From the NCBI GenBank assembly GCA_039619475.1, contig CM077116.1, positions 202,701,117 to 202,765,116 of the forward strand: 64,000 bases of DNA, written 5' to 3'. A model generated the notes under the pieces. That model was not told where the DNA came from and ran no database searches. It worked only from the letters and a program-made list of their open reading frames with translations. The stretch is from Icerya purchasi. Taxonomy: Eukaryota > Arthropoda > Insecta > Hemiptera > Monophlebidae. Of this stretch, positions 37,975 to 46,500 are shown one piece after another; the first letter of the stretch is position 1, and each line of letters begins with the position of its first letter. A program made the position numbers and the translations under genes.

Positions 37975-40854
37975 CATTATGCAAACGTTAATTCTTTTTA
38001 AAAATTCACGAAGTAAAATAACTAGAAAATAGAGAGTTGAGGCAACGTAGCAGCTAGTGAGCCCAGCCCCTAGTACATTTACATAAAAATATAAGATGAA
38101 AAAAATGAATTTAATCAATGTAGTTGCCCTTTTTTTTTAACAGTTCGAACAAATTTAACATTTAGTGATCAGAAATTGTAGCGATAAAAACGACGATTAT
38201 AACTAAACATGTGATCTATGACCATGCCAAATCATGGCATTTAACAGTGAGATGTTCCAGTTCCTTTAATAACATCAAGAGATTATGGGACCAGTCTGAT
38301 CGCAGCAATAGAAAGTTGGATTTTACTAAATTGCTGGTATTCTTCGAGACAAAAATATGTCGTTGATTGTACAGCCCGTGTTAGTGCATGAACGAATTGT
38401 CCTAGATTCAATAATCAGCGTCTTATTTAATTAAAAGATGGCGCCACAAACCCTAATTCATCACACATCCACAGGCTCACTCACGCACATAGACTCACGT
38501 GTCTGGTTCGTTTTGAAATTATTATTAAATTTCGCTGATCGAATGTATTACAATAAAAACAATATTATCAAAATTTGAATAAAATATATTTTTTGTTCCC
38601 TTTTTAGAATGCTTTAATTTTGTCATAGTCACTTGATTGTTCTTACCATTTTTTTCATAAGTTCTTCTTTTCGCATTTCAATTAATTTTTCTGGAACTCC
38701 ACTAGTTGACTCTTGAGCGCTTAACAATAATTCCCATAGATCAGTCATAAACATGCGTGCGTTTTTGCCATTTAAAAAACCAGTTAAGTTTATTTGCATT
38801 TTTCTTGGATCTGGAAACTAAACATTAAAGAAAATAAAAACAATACATTTATGCAATAAACGATCATTTTTAGCATTTTGCATAGCTCATGTGCAAGTAA
38901 GAACACTTTTAATGAAAACAAAAATATTTATAGCAATTCAAAACGTTTTCTAATTGTACAGAAATAAGAATATTTTAGTATCATATATTATTACTTGAAC
39001 AATATTACTATACTACATGGTTTAAACATAAAAGTAAATATGTGTTTGTTTGTAATTTTTCAAATAAATTTATCATAAATTAATTACAAAGTTAAGGAAA
39101 AATCAGAATGATTAATATTTATAACTATCTATTTATAGATACATACATATTCATTATACATAAAAAACACAAACTATCTCATAAATTGTTTAATTGTTTT
39201 GCATCTGTTTACGTATGTATAAGATTATTACACACAACAAAAAACAAAATCTGATCTTTACTCCTTGTTAAATCATTTAGCCAGCTATATTAAAATTTGA
39301 AGTGTTAATATTCTGCAGAAAATGCAGAATAAGTTTGTAAAAGACGCCGACAAAATTAAAATGGCATTTTCTTTTTTATATCAATACTGAACTTCGATAA
39401 TTGAAGAAATCTAAAAAACGTTAAAAAATATATTTTTGCGTAGGGTAAGTATAAAAAATGATTAAAATACAATCCTGCTAAATTTGAATGTCTTTCCCAG
39501 TCGTTTAAACATATAAAAAAGCACAAATAATTAAACACTTACAGTTCTGTTTTGGCGCGTCTTTTGCAAGTCAGTAAGTGACTAAGACTGCAAAATTATG
39601 AAATTACAAATTAAGTGAGTTACTAACAAGTTTGAATTAAGCTTTCATGATGGCTTTTAAACTCTTAAAATGAATTTCAAAACATTTGAAGCATTTTTCC
39701 TATTTCAAGTCCGGGTACTAATTTAACTATTCTATACGGACGTAACAAACAGAATGCCTTTATATTCAGCGCACATTTTATTTTCAGCAATTTACATTTA
39801 CCGATGAATAATAAAAGATGGGTATTCGGTGCGCTTTAGTTTAATACAGTTACAGAAGTAGCACAACATCAATATGTACACACATACACAGATATATATA
39901 AAAATGATAATAATAAATTATACCTTATCCCCTTCTAATTGGTTATACACAAATTCAACAACTACATCATCTTCCATGCCTAATACATCCGTTATCTTTT
40001 TTGAAATCCACGGTTTTATTGAATCTAGCTTTACTTTAGTCATATCAATCTAAAATAAAAAATGTTTTACTTTATCGTTATGAAAAGAATAATATAAAAA
40101 AATTTAACTAAACCAACATATTGAAACACATATTATTTTAATAATTAGCGCGATTTGTATGCCACGCTATTTTTCGAAGGTAAAACTATTCAATTATTGA
40201 TGCCTGTAAAATAATGTTTAATTAAAGATCAGTATTGATGCTGATACTTACTGATTAATATTATGTAGTATATTTATTGACATATTAATTGAATAAAATA
40301 TTTATTGCCAAAATACATAAAAAGGAGTAATTTAAAATTCATGAATGACTGAAAACAATAGTTTTAACTTACACGTTTATTCAAGCAGTCCGCAAATTTC
40401 ATTTGTTTCAATAACTTCTTTTCTTTATCACTGAACCGAGTGTCTTGTTCAGCACTTGTGCCCTAATAAGTAGATTAATTAATAAGATACCATTTTTTTT
40501 TTCATTCAACGAAGAATGTTCGTGAAAATTCAAATAACATTTTTTTTTTCTTAAATACAGTTATTTGTAATGATACTCGTTAACCAATTTTGCAAATATA
40601 AATAACAATATAAATGAGAAATTCAGTATATATTACCACTTTTTACAATTATCTATTTAAAAGATGACCAGAAATATATTAATTTAAATTGAAACGAAAT
40701 ATATTACTTAATGATTAATCTGATTACTGAATAATCGACTATAATTTAATATAAATAAAAATGCTTCTACAAAATTAGTAAAATCGACAGTTCATTTACA
40801 GTTGAAGAATAAAACATGTATCTTTTCCATTTTAATACTTACAGTATACATCAT
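7031..40854 (-). CDS. SRRM1: serine/arginine repetitive matrix protein 1 (SRm160)
   Basis: SRRM1 is a nuclear-speckle splicing coactivator that bridges SR proteins and snRNPs and joins the exon-junction machinery. Twelve minus-strand coding exons join in frame with GT-AG introns: 40854-40843, 40462-40373, 40049-39924, 38817-38647, 36804-36725, 34814-34593, 29142-29033, 24870-24737, 19856-19594, 19057-18931, 12838-12740 and 7117-7031, giving 506 codons plus stop. The PWI domain spans about residues 20-130, with GTSAEQDTRFSDKEKKLLKQ at 5-24, the signature KPWI at 46-49 and NLTGFLNGKNAR near 86-97. An Arg-Glu then Arg-Asp alternating run follows at about 193-212, then RS-poor, basic and Ser-rich linkers, an acidic tract (about 413-443), a Lys/His cluster (KKHKKHKKHRKHKHKK) and the conserved tail ERQLREKALQSLKK. 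Vertebrate SRRM1 is near 900 residues, so the RS/Pro-rich middle is much reduced here. Identification is from the PWI and C-terminal motifs. Confidence 0.93.
7118..12739 (-). other. SRRM1 intron 11 (5.6 kb)
   Basis: Very AT-rich, with many homopolymer runs, including an A-rich stretch at 9509-9536. It holds a possible tRNA-like head at 12529-12600. I see no other recognisable gene or transposon end. Confidence 0.6.
12529..12600 (+). repeat. possible tRNA-derived SINE head
   Basis: An A-box-like TAGGACAGTTGG lies at about 12536-12547 and a degraded B box GGTTTGAATTC lies about 33 bp downstream, the usual internal promoter layout. The cloverleaf is not preserved. It is likely an old SINE or tRNA pseudogene inside the SRRM1 intron. 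Confidence 0.4.
12740..12838 (-). CDS. SRRM1: SRRM1 exon 11
   Basis: 33 codons, phase 0 at both ends, donor GAA/GTAAGT. It encodes the Lys/His-rich block SKKHKKHKKHRKHKHKKRK, matching the KDKKHKKHKKHKK region of vertebrate SRRM1. Confidence 0.92.
14875..14908. repeat. strong hairpin
   Basis: The arms AGGATTCCGTACA and TGTACGGAGTCCT pair over 13 bp with a single mismatch around a short TTATATG loop. The flanks (roughly 14240-14930) are less AT-rich than their surroundings, as if the hairpin belongs to an inserted repeat. No ORF supports a class. Confidence 0.55.
15135..15420 (+). pseudogene. degraded non-LTR RT fragment
   Basis: Short blocks in shifting frames resemble the finger/palm part of a LINE reverse transcriptase: NKPLGPDKVLNKFIKLIH (the K..GPD..P motif), then a DKEQF / FRSKLWITLQAMLHL stretch like the EQFGFR..STTLQ motif. 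There are stops and frameshifts between the blocks. The similarity is by eye and weak. Confidence 0.4.
17021..17210. repeat. decayed tandem repeat, about 69-bp period
   Basis: CATTAGACATTATGGTCA at about 17053 recurs as CATTAAACACTATGGTCA about 69 bp later. The later part of each unit (TGATGGGAGAGAG and TGATGGAAAAGAAG) also matches. Partial units flank both. Confidence 0.45.
18931..19057 (-). CDS. SRRM1: SRRM1 exon 10
   Basis: One split-codon base plus 42 codons, acceptor GCCAG. It encodes EKSSSENCDSDDDNTEED and more acidic residues, ending DDKRSK. The donor assigned here (AAG/GTTAAA) is weak. An alternative in-frame GT 27 bp further on (CAT/GTAATT, near 18903) would add nine residues. The phase to the next exon is kept either way. 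Confidence 0.8.
19058..19593 (-). other. SRRM1 intron 9
   Basis: About 0.5 kb of AT-rich intron with an A-rich stretch near 19530-19560. Nothing else is seen. Confidence 0.7.
19594..19856 (-). CDS. SRRM1: SRRM1 exon 9
   Basis: 87 codons plus two bases, donor AA/GTAAGT. It encodes a hydrophilic, Arg/Ser/Lys/Tyr-rich low-complexity stretch starting KQYDRNESKYDSSKSSRHRR and ending QSSSEYYEK. It lacks long RS dipeptide runs. Confidence 0.9.
20208..20385 (+). mobile_element. mariner 5' fragment
   Basis: This 178-bp piece matches positions about 4005-4189 of the full mariner with few differences, including a 5-bp gap and a small insertion. It begins at the terminal repeat (AGGGTAGTTCAAATAGAAAC) and stops abruptly after the first codons of the transposase (GTGTCTGTTG). 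The coding part and right end are absent. It carries the same GTG in place of the start codon as the full copy. Confidence 0.85.
21577..22900 (+). pseudogene. Tigger/pogo transposon relic
   Basis: The left end CAGTATACTCTCGATTATCC resembles Tigger/pogo termini. The N-terminal CENP-B/psq-type helix-turn-helix appears at about 21917-22020 (RSKRKRNVLNVKQKSEIF, then QKLSNEESASKLATR). After a deletion, the DDE_1 domain follows: HVTIMCGGNALGDHKIKL, FVYFNQKG, then SDDGLITSKFLAPNVTA. The C-terminal ENLENWFQSDACELGF resembles the acidic W..SDA..PG tail of the family. Most of the region before the first catalytic Asp is deleted and stops and frameshifts are frequent. No matching right terminal repeat was found. 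It lies antisense in the SRRM1 intron and is non-functional. Confidence 0.75.
24737..24870 (-). CDS. SRRM1: SRRM1 exon 8
   Basis: Two bases plus 44 codons, donor CAG/GTATTT. It encodes a basic, Ser/Lys/Arg-rich linker (DENKRSDFEIHKKEDS, then RHYRSSNKRDSPSG). Confidence 0.88.
24871..29032 (-). other. SRRM1 intron 7 (4.2 kb)
   Basis: AT-rich. It contains an A run at 25757-25776, a (TA)n microsatellite at about 26014-26047 and a C run at about 26226-26236. No gene or transposon is recognised; open frames here are chance-sized. Confidence 0.6.
26014..26047. repeat. (TA)n microsatellite
   Basis: About 17 perfect TA units. Confidence 0.9.
29033..29142 (-). CDS. SRRM1: SRRM1 exon 7
   Basis: One base plus 36 codons plus one base, acceptor TTCCTTAG, donor CAG/GTTTGT. 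It encodes SKNESKANVITRSPPST, then KQKSKRSHSYSSS, a short Ser/Pro/Arg stretch. Confidence 0.88.
29143..34592 (-). other. SRRM1 intron 6 (5.4 kb)
   Basis: Holds a TTAA-flanked inverted-repeat element (31754-32475) and long T runs (about 29816-29840 and 30505-30526). A short motif near 33230-33280 may be a retroelement tail. The rest is unremarkable AT-rich sequence. Confidence 0.6.
31754..32475. mobile_element. 722-bp TTAA-flanked inverted-repeat element
   Basis: The left end GGAGGGAAATAGTTGTAGGA and the right end TCCTACACCTATTTCCCTCC are inverted copies over 20 bp with one mismatch. Each is bordered by TTAA (31750-31753 and 32476-32479). A TTAA duplication is typical of Kolobok and piggyBac superfamilies; the GG start is compatible with a non-autonomous Kolobok-type element, but class is inferred. 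No coding sequence of a transposase is visible inside. Confidence 0.75.
34593..34814 (-). CDS. SRRM1: SRRM1 exon 6 (RE/RD repeat)
   Basis: One base plus 73 codons plus two bases, donor AG/GTAATC. It encodes KYGLHSSKEHYYDKKEQ, two HRRSKDR units, then an alternating RERERERERDRDRDRDHD run and HDHRSKQSSADR. Such alternating Arg/acid dipeptides are seen in several splicing factors and favour condensation in speckles. The codons form a near-tandem hexamer repeat (CGTGAT/CGTGAA). Confidence 0.9.
35717..35958. mobile_element. 242-bp inverted-repeat element (MITE)
   Basis: The left end TTACAACGTAATTCTTAGGC(CGGT) and the right end ACCGGTTTAGAATTACGTTG(TAA) are inverted copies over about 23 bp with two or three mismatches. 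The element sits beside TA-rich DNA. The interior has no ORF. The target duplication is not clear. A related single end lies at 37913-37936. Confidence 0.6.
36020..36037. repeat. short perfect hairpin
   Basis: CAAGGGG and CCCCTTG pair around a short loop, just upstream of the TA microsatellite. Confidence 0.5.
36057..36110. repeat. (TA)n microsatellite with CA/CATA interruptions
   Basis: About 16 TA units followed by CACATATATATACATATATATG. Confidence 0.9.
36725..36804 (-). CDS. SRRM1: SRRM1 exon 5
   Basis: 26 codons plus two bases, acceptor TTCCAG, donor AG/GTACAA. It encodes the charged helix EEQERINDITKKIEKEKERD just after the PWI domain, matching the Glu/Lys-rich segment at that place in vertebrate SRRM1. 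Confidence 0.9.
36805..38646 (-). other. SRRM1 intron 4
   Basis: Contains a (TA)n run at 37937-37968 with a transposon-end-like sequence on its left (37913-37936) and a small hairpin ATGCCA/TGGCAT near 38225-38241. Nothing coding is seen. Confidence 0.6.
37937..37968. repeat. (TA)n microsatellite
   Basis: 16 perfect TA units. Confidence 0.9.
38647..38817 (-). CDS. SRRM1: SRRM1 exon 4 (PWI domain, second half)
   Basis: 57 codons, phase 0, donor ATG/GTAAGA. It encodes FPDPRKMQINLTGFLNGKN, then MTDLWELLLSAQ and GVPEKLIEMRKEE. These match the C-terminal helices of the SRRM1 PWI fold almost residue for residue. Confidence 0.95.
38818..39923 (-). other. SRRM1 intron 3
   Basis: 1.1 kb of AT-rich intron; nothing recognised. 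Confidence 0.7.
39924..40049 (-). CDS. SRRM1: SRRM1 exon 3 (PWI motif)
   Basis: 42 codons, phase 0. It encodes IDMTKVKLDSIKPWISKKIT, containing the Pro-Trp-Ile motif that names the domain, then LGMEDDVVVEFVYNQLEGDK. The donor AAG/GTATAA is acceptable. Confidence 0.95.
40050..40372 (-). other. SRRM1 intron 2
   Basis: 0.3 kb of AT-rich intron; nothing recognised. Confidence 0.8.
40373..40462 (-). CDS. SRRM1: SRRM1 exon 2
   Basis: 30 codons, phase 0, donor CGT/GTAAGT. It encodes GTSAEQDTRFSDKEKKLLKQ and the following MKFADCLNKR. The GTSAEQD start of the conserved block is a hallmark of SRRM1. Confidence 0.95.
40463..40842 (-). other. SRRM1 intron 1
   Basis: 0.4 kb of AT-rich intron; nothing recognised. 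Confidence 0.75.
40843..40854 (-). CDS. SRRM1: SRRM1 exon 1 (start codon)
   Basis: ATG ATG TAT ACT then GTAAGT. Four residues precede the conserved GTSAEQD block; the vertebrate first exon is also short (ending FR before GTSAEQD). Two tandem ATGs are available; the outer one is used here. Confidence 0.8.
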
Positions 40855-43471
40855 GACAATAGATTAATTGTTAAAACTATTAAAATAATAAATATTTATC
40901 AAAATAAACTTTATTTAATTAAAATTTGGTAAAAAACACTACATGTTGTACTCATTCAAAAACCGTAAATTATGTACCGACACTACCATCTAACAACCGT
41001 TTGCAATAAAAAATAAAAACGATGTTAAAGTTAGACTTCATTTGTCATACGTTGATGAGGAATTGCGCGGAGGCACGATCTTGACCACATTACAGCGCTG
41101 TGTATCTAACTGCTAAAAGAAGTTTTAATCATTATAATTGTAAAGATTTTAGTAATGAGTAGAGAAATGTATCGTGCCGATGCAATAATAGCCGCTAGTT
41201 TCTACAAATGTCTGTAATATATTGTAATTTCACAAAAATTTATATAAAACAATTTAAAATTATTCTCCAAACACAGCTAAATATTTCAAAGTAATAGGTT
41301 TTTAATTAGGAATTTGTTAACACTACATTTTACGTCAAATAATTTAAAAATATCTAAAATTTAAAATTGTTTACACAAAAGTTTGAAAGAATTCAGGTTG
41401 TAAACTTCGATAAATTATTTCACGAAATTTGCGACCAGTATTTGTGTCAAATTTAGTTGAGTATATCGTGTCTCTGTGCAATTCCCCGTTAATCGTATCA
41501 CGTATGGATTATAATAATATTAAATTAATAATTTATCTGTCGAAATTTTAAAACACTTTTATTTTAAAATATTATGAAAATATTAATATGTTTTAATTAT
41601 TATATTTTTGTGGCTATATTAAATTAAAAACTAAAAGTAAATAATTGGAATTAGAGGTAACGCTTAATTTTTTAGCAATTGAGAACTGTTAAAGTACGCC
41701 ACAACACTTTTTTTAAATTTTTAAATCAACCATCTCAAAGTTTATTCTAAAAAATTCTGATGCCCCATATAAATGTTTTAGCCAAAACATAAAGATAAAC
41801 AGTAAATAGATATAAACTTATTAAATTAATAGCTATTTTCTTTCATTCCTTTAATTCAGAGCTAATATAAAACTATATAATCCACATAGAAAAGAAGTTT
41901 TGTTCTAAAATCTTTCTTTTTGAGAGCTATTATACTGTTTATATTTAATATGTATGTTATATTTTTATATGAAATATTTTAATTAAAATAATATGTATGA
42001 AAAAACTAATTTTTAAAATGAATATACCTTTAAAATTATTTCTCCTTTAACTTTTTATAAGTTGTTATTTCATCGACCTAATCGCCACAGTATTAAAAAC
42101 TAATCAATATACTTTGATATATTAAGAAAAGATTTTACTACAAATTAATCAGCTATGTACGATAACATAATTACATTCTTGTATCATGGTTTAAATAATT
42201 GCTTTTAGTATTTTTTGTTATTGTTTTTTTATACAATGACATGGTGTTTTTATTAAAATGTATCATATAAAAATATTACATATTTATTAAATAGAGTGTA
42301 ATAGCAACTTTGGACTTGAAAAAGAACAGATTTTGTGATAAACTTTCTTCTCCACACAGTTTATATGGTTTCATAATATAATAGTGTTAAATTAAAGAAA
42401 TGAAAGAAAACAGCTATTAGTTTAATACTATACATTTATTGTATTTACTATTTACCTTTATGTGATGGCAAAAATAACACGTCATTATAAACTCACAGAA
42501 TAAACTTTGATGTAATTTATTTAAAAATTCTAAAACAGTATTATAGTATTTTATATCTGTTCCCAGTTGTTCGAAAATTATTTAATGTTAGCCCTAATTT
42601 CAATTTTACTGTTAATGCATTTTTCATTAGAGTATCTACTTTTGTTATTTCTGGAATGATCATGTTAAATAGTGTTTCAAAGTATTCTAGTATCGTCCTT
42701 AAATACAATTTATACTCCTACATATACATATATATATTTTTTAGCTAATTTTATTTAATAATGTTGCCGATGTTCTTTAACTATTTTTCCTTTTGATTAA
42801 GTTCTCTACCGATATCCTTTTCTTTTTATTTTTTTAAAAATTACTATCAATTATATTTAAGATAATTTCATCTATATTTAACAAGACTTTTTTTTACAAC
42901 GGCTTACGAATTATTCATTAAAAATTTTTTATTTCAAATTTACGGATTAAAAAGGAAAATAAACTGTATACGAATTTCTAAAAAAAAATACGTAGAATGG
43001 TATAATATATGCAAACAACACAATCATAAACGGTTGAGTTGGTGTATTTAACTACTAAACCTATAGGCATAAACTAGGCTTAAAAATAATATACGCAATA
43101 AGATAAAAATTCAGAATAAATTTTTCATTTGTTCTATATGGAAATTTATTTATTAAGAATTTTAATACAAATCATGATATGTGAAAGTTTTTTTTCCTAG
43201 TTATGTTCCCTAATAAAATTTATTGAATGAATAGAATTCATTTATTCTCATTTGATTCAAAGAATCATTTGTTGGCGAATAAAAACAAAATATATGTGAT
43301 TTCCATAATTTTACTGATTTACAGTTTTTCTTCTGCGTTTATGTAAATGGTAACGTAGTAGTTGGTAATTATTTTACTAGAATATTATTAGTTTCATGTG
43401 TAGTAAAATTCAAAAATACTGGGATCATTAGGTTAATGGTTAAGTTTGGTTTTTGAACTTCTTTGATTTAA
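40855..43471. promoter_or_regulatory. divergent intergenic region between SRRM1 and SCOC
   Basis: 2.6 kb between the two start codons. It should hold both promoters and 5' UTRs. A less AT-rich patch at about 41040-41115, including GGAATTGCGCGGAGG, is the most promoter-like part on the SRRM1 side. No TATA box or initiator can be argued in DNA this AT-rich, and no other gene is seen. Confidence 0.45.
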
Positions 43472-43538
43472 ATGGATGTGCTTTGTAAATCTTTGAATAA
43501 AGATGAAAATATACCTTTAGCGGATGATGATCCTCAGG
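43472..43538 (+). CDS. SCOC: SCOC exon 1
   Basis: ATG start, 22 codons plus one base ([20 protein letters not shown]), donor G/GTAATT. Divergent N-terminus. Confidence 0.75.
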
Positions 43539-46500
43539 GTAATTTTTAAATAATATTTTATGTTTTATTGAGTGTTAAATGTAAATTATTTTGTTTCATG
43601 AATCGTAATAAAAATTAATTAACTTTGGGAGGAAATTTTGCTCTTCACTAATTTGCCATGAGTGCTACTTTTTCAGTACGTACAAGTAAATTGCTAATAT
43701 AATTAACTTCATTATAAAATCGATTGAAAATTATAAATTTTATTTTGTAAATAAGACATTTAAGATAGAAAGAGCAGACCTGTATAAAATAGATTCTTAC
43801 ATATTTTTAAAAAGAAATTTTGTATTATTGCGATCGTTTTACTTAACTTTAACTTAAACAAACAATATACCTTGCATAACAAAAAATTCTGTTGAGAAAA
43901 TATGTAATATAAAATTAATATTGTTTACTACAGAAAATTATGTAAATTAATGTTAATAAAAAAACGTAATAGTATGAATGTTTTATCCCTGTGTGATTCG
44001 AGTAATTTATATCTTCTGGATATATTTTATTTATTGTCTGAAGTACGTTTATGTTTTTCAAATATTCTTACAATATATGTATTTATAAATTGGAAAAATA
44101 TTAATTTAATTGAATATACATTACAGCTAAAAAAGAAATTTTGTAACTGCCGTGTTTCGCTGTTTTTACTATCAATGTGTTGTGTTGAATGCATTATAAT
44201 ACGAATGTGAAATTTAATGTTATAGTCATTGTTCAAGAAAAAAATGAAACTGCTCCGGAAAAAGAAAATAAACAAAATGATTTAAGTGCCTCGTCAACAT
44301 TGCCATTTACAGAAGAAAATTATGACAGTAAGTTAAAAATAGAAGAAACTTTAATTATAAATATTAGATATTTAATATGGCATGTAAGATTTATTAACAT
44401 TTAATTAAAACATATTTTGTGTTTGTTTATAGGAATGTAAAATACTTCGGTAGAGAGAAAAAAATAAACTATTTAAATAATAATAAAAAAAAACAAAACA
44501 GCCGTAATAATATAACATACGAATACTAGTCGATTAACACTCTTCCCGACGAGATGCATACAAGCTGTATGCAGCGGATCTCCCTATGGGGGAAAATGTG
44601 CAAATAGCCACATTTTCTGATGATACAATGATAATTGTTTCAAACAAGAATCCGGCCATTGCAACCGCGGCTTTACAAAAAAACGTGAACGCCATTTTAC
44701 AATAGTCAAAGACATGGAAATTGGAAATAAACCCAGATAAGTGTGTAAAATATCAGATATTTTTAGGAAAGAGTGTAGTTCCGAAAGGAAACGGTGTCAA
44801 ATATCTTGGAGTACACTTAGACCGGGCTCTCAACTGGAAGCTTGATATACAAAAGAAAAGAAAGGAGCTGGATCAGAAGCTGAAAAAACTATATTGGCTT
44901 ATAGGGCTCTAGTCGTAACTGACTCTAAATAACAGAGTTTTAATATATAAAACGGTATTTAAACCAATATGGACCTATGCAGCGCCGCTTTGGGGATGTG
45001 CAAAGAAAACTAACAGACTAACTATACAACGGTTTCGGAATAAAACACTTGAATGATATATCAGATGCCGTTGTATGTTACGAATGATTTGATACATAGA
45101 GACCTGAAAATCATTGTTGATGAAGTTATTGAAGAGCAAGCTCAGAAACATCTGGCGCGATTACATGGACATTGCAACGAGTTGGCAGCTGCTTTTCCAG
45201 ATAAACCAGTTACAAGACGTTTGAAGTAAGGTTCAGGGCTTAGTTTGAAAAAAATAGGGAAGAATACATCAATGGATACATAGCCCACACACGTGAACAT
45301 GCAAGATACCATTTGTTTGATAGCCAACTAGGCTAGGTACGAATAAGTAAGAATAAGGGAGAAAAAAAGTGTACTTTTTTAGAAATACATTTTTTTCATT
45401 TCTTTAAAGATATTGATTCTGTCCCTTTGTTTTCTATTTTGAGTTATAGTATATAAAATATCATTGTGTCGTGATGTTTACTGTTTAAATTAGGTATAAC
45501 TTATTAGTTTTATGTTACTGTACGTCATGAGTTGAGGAATTTTTTTGCTAAATTTTCTTAATAAAAGGGAAGAAGTAATTTACATTTTTATTTTCTTAGC
45601 ACATTTTACTTCTGATTAAATGTACATTTATTTCCATGTATATGTATATATTTGTTTATTAATATGTTTAGGTTAATACGTATTTTATATATGGATAAAC
45701 TCGGTAACTCGCAAAGGCATATTCATTAATCAAAAAATAATGTAATTGCGAAATTGAGAGAAAAGATTGGTTTAAAATTTAAATGATAGATCTGCGAATT
45801 AATTTTTTTTTTTATATATTAAGAGTGAAATATGGATGGATAATGTTAAAAACTGAAAGCGTATCAAATTTTATATATATTTTGTTAGTGTTATATTTCC
45901 ATAATGATATTGAAAAAGGTAACATGAAAAATTAAGTTCTGAAAATTAAAAATTAAAAATATGGCAATATAAAATTAAATAAACATTTCTTCTAAATACT
46001 ACAACAAGGATTGCTGTAGATTTGAAAATTTTTCGCGAGCATTCCCCTTGGAACAGTATGTTACAGCAAAGGATGAGTTCAGATTCATCATCCATTTCAT
46101 AAGCAAATTAATACAGCACACCACTGGGTCAAAAACACAAGATAAATTTGTCCTTTGTTACATTTTTTTTTTCAAATTTTTTATTAAATAATTCTTTAAG
46201 TATGTTAATGTAACGTACCGATATACTCAAATGATACTGTCAGTAATATCCTAAGATTAACGAAAAATATTTATAATTCTTTAATTCAGATAAAAGTTGC
46301 TCGCTAATGTTAGCTATTTCGGCTATGTGCCTTATTATAGTATTTTTAGATAGTACTATTTCGTTGATTTTTTTAATGAAATTTTGAATTATCTATTCAG
46401 TAGATATCAGTAGGTTATTTTTGTTTATTTCCTCTTTATTCAAATACTTTTTTTTGGGGGGGGGGGCTAAAAGAGGAGAAAATTCATAAGAAACATTAAT

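Noticed and set aside
44189..44404. 71-codon frame read as a stand-alone gene
   Set aside because: Its central part is SCOC exon 2; the parts beyond the acceptor and donor are intron.
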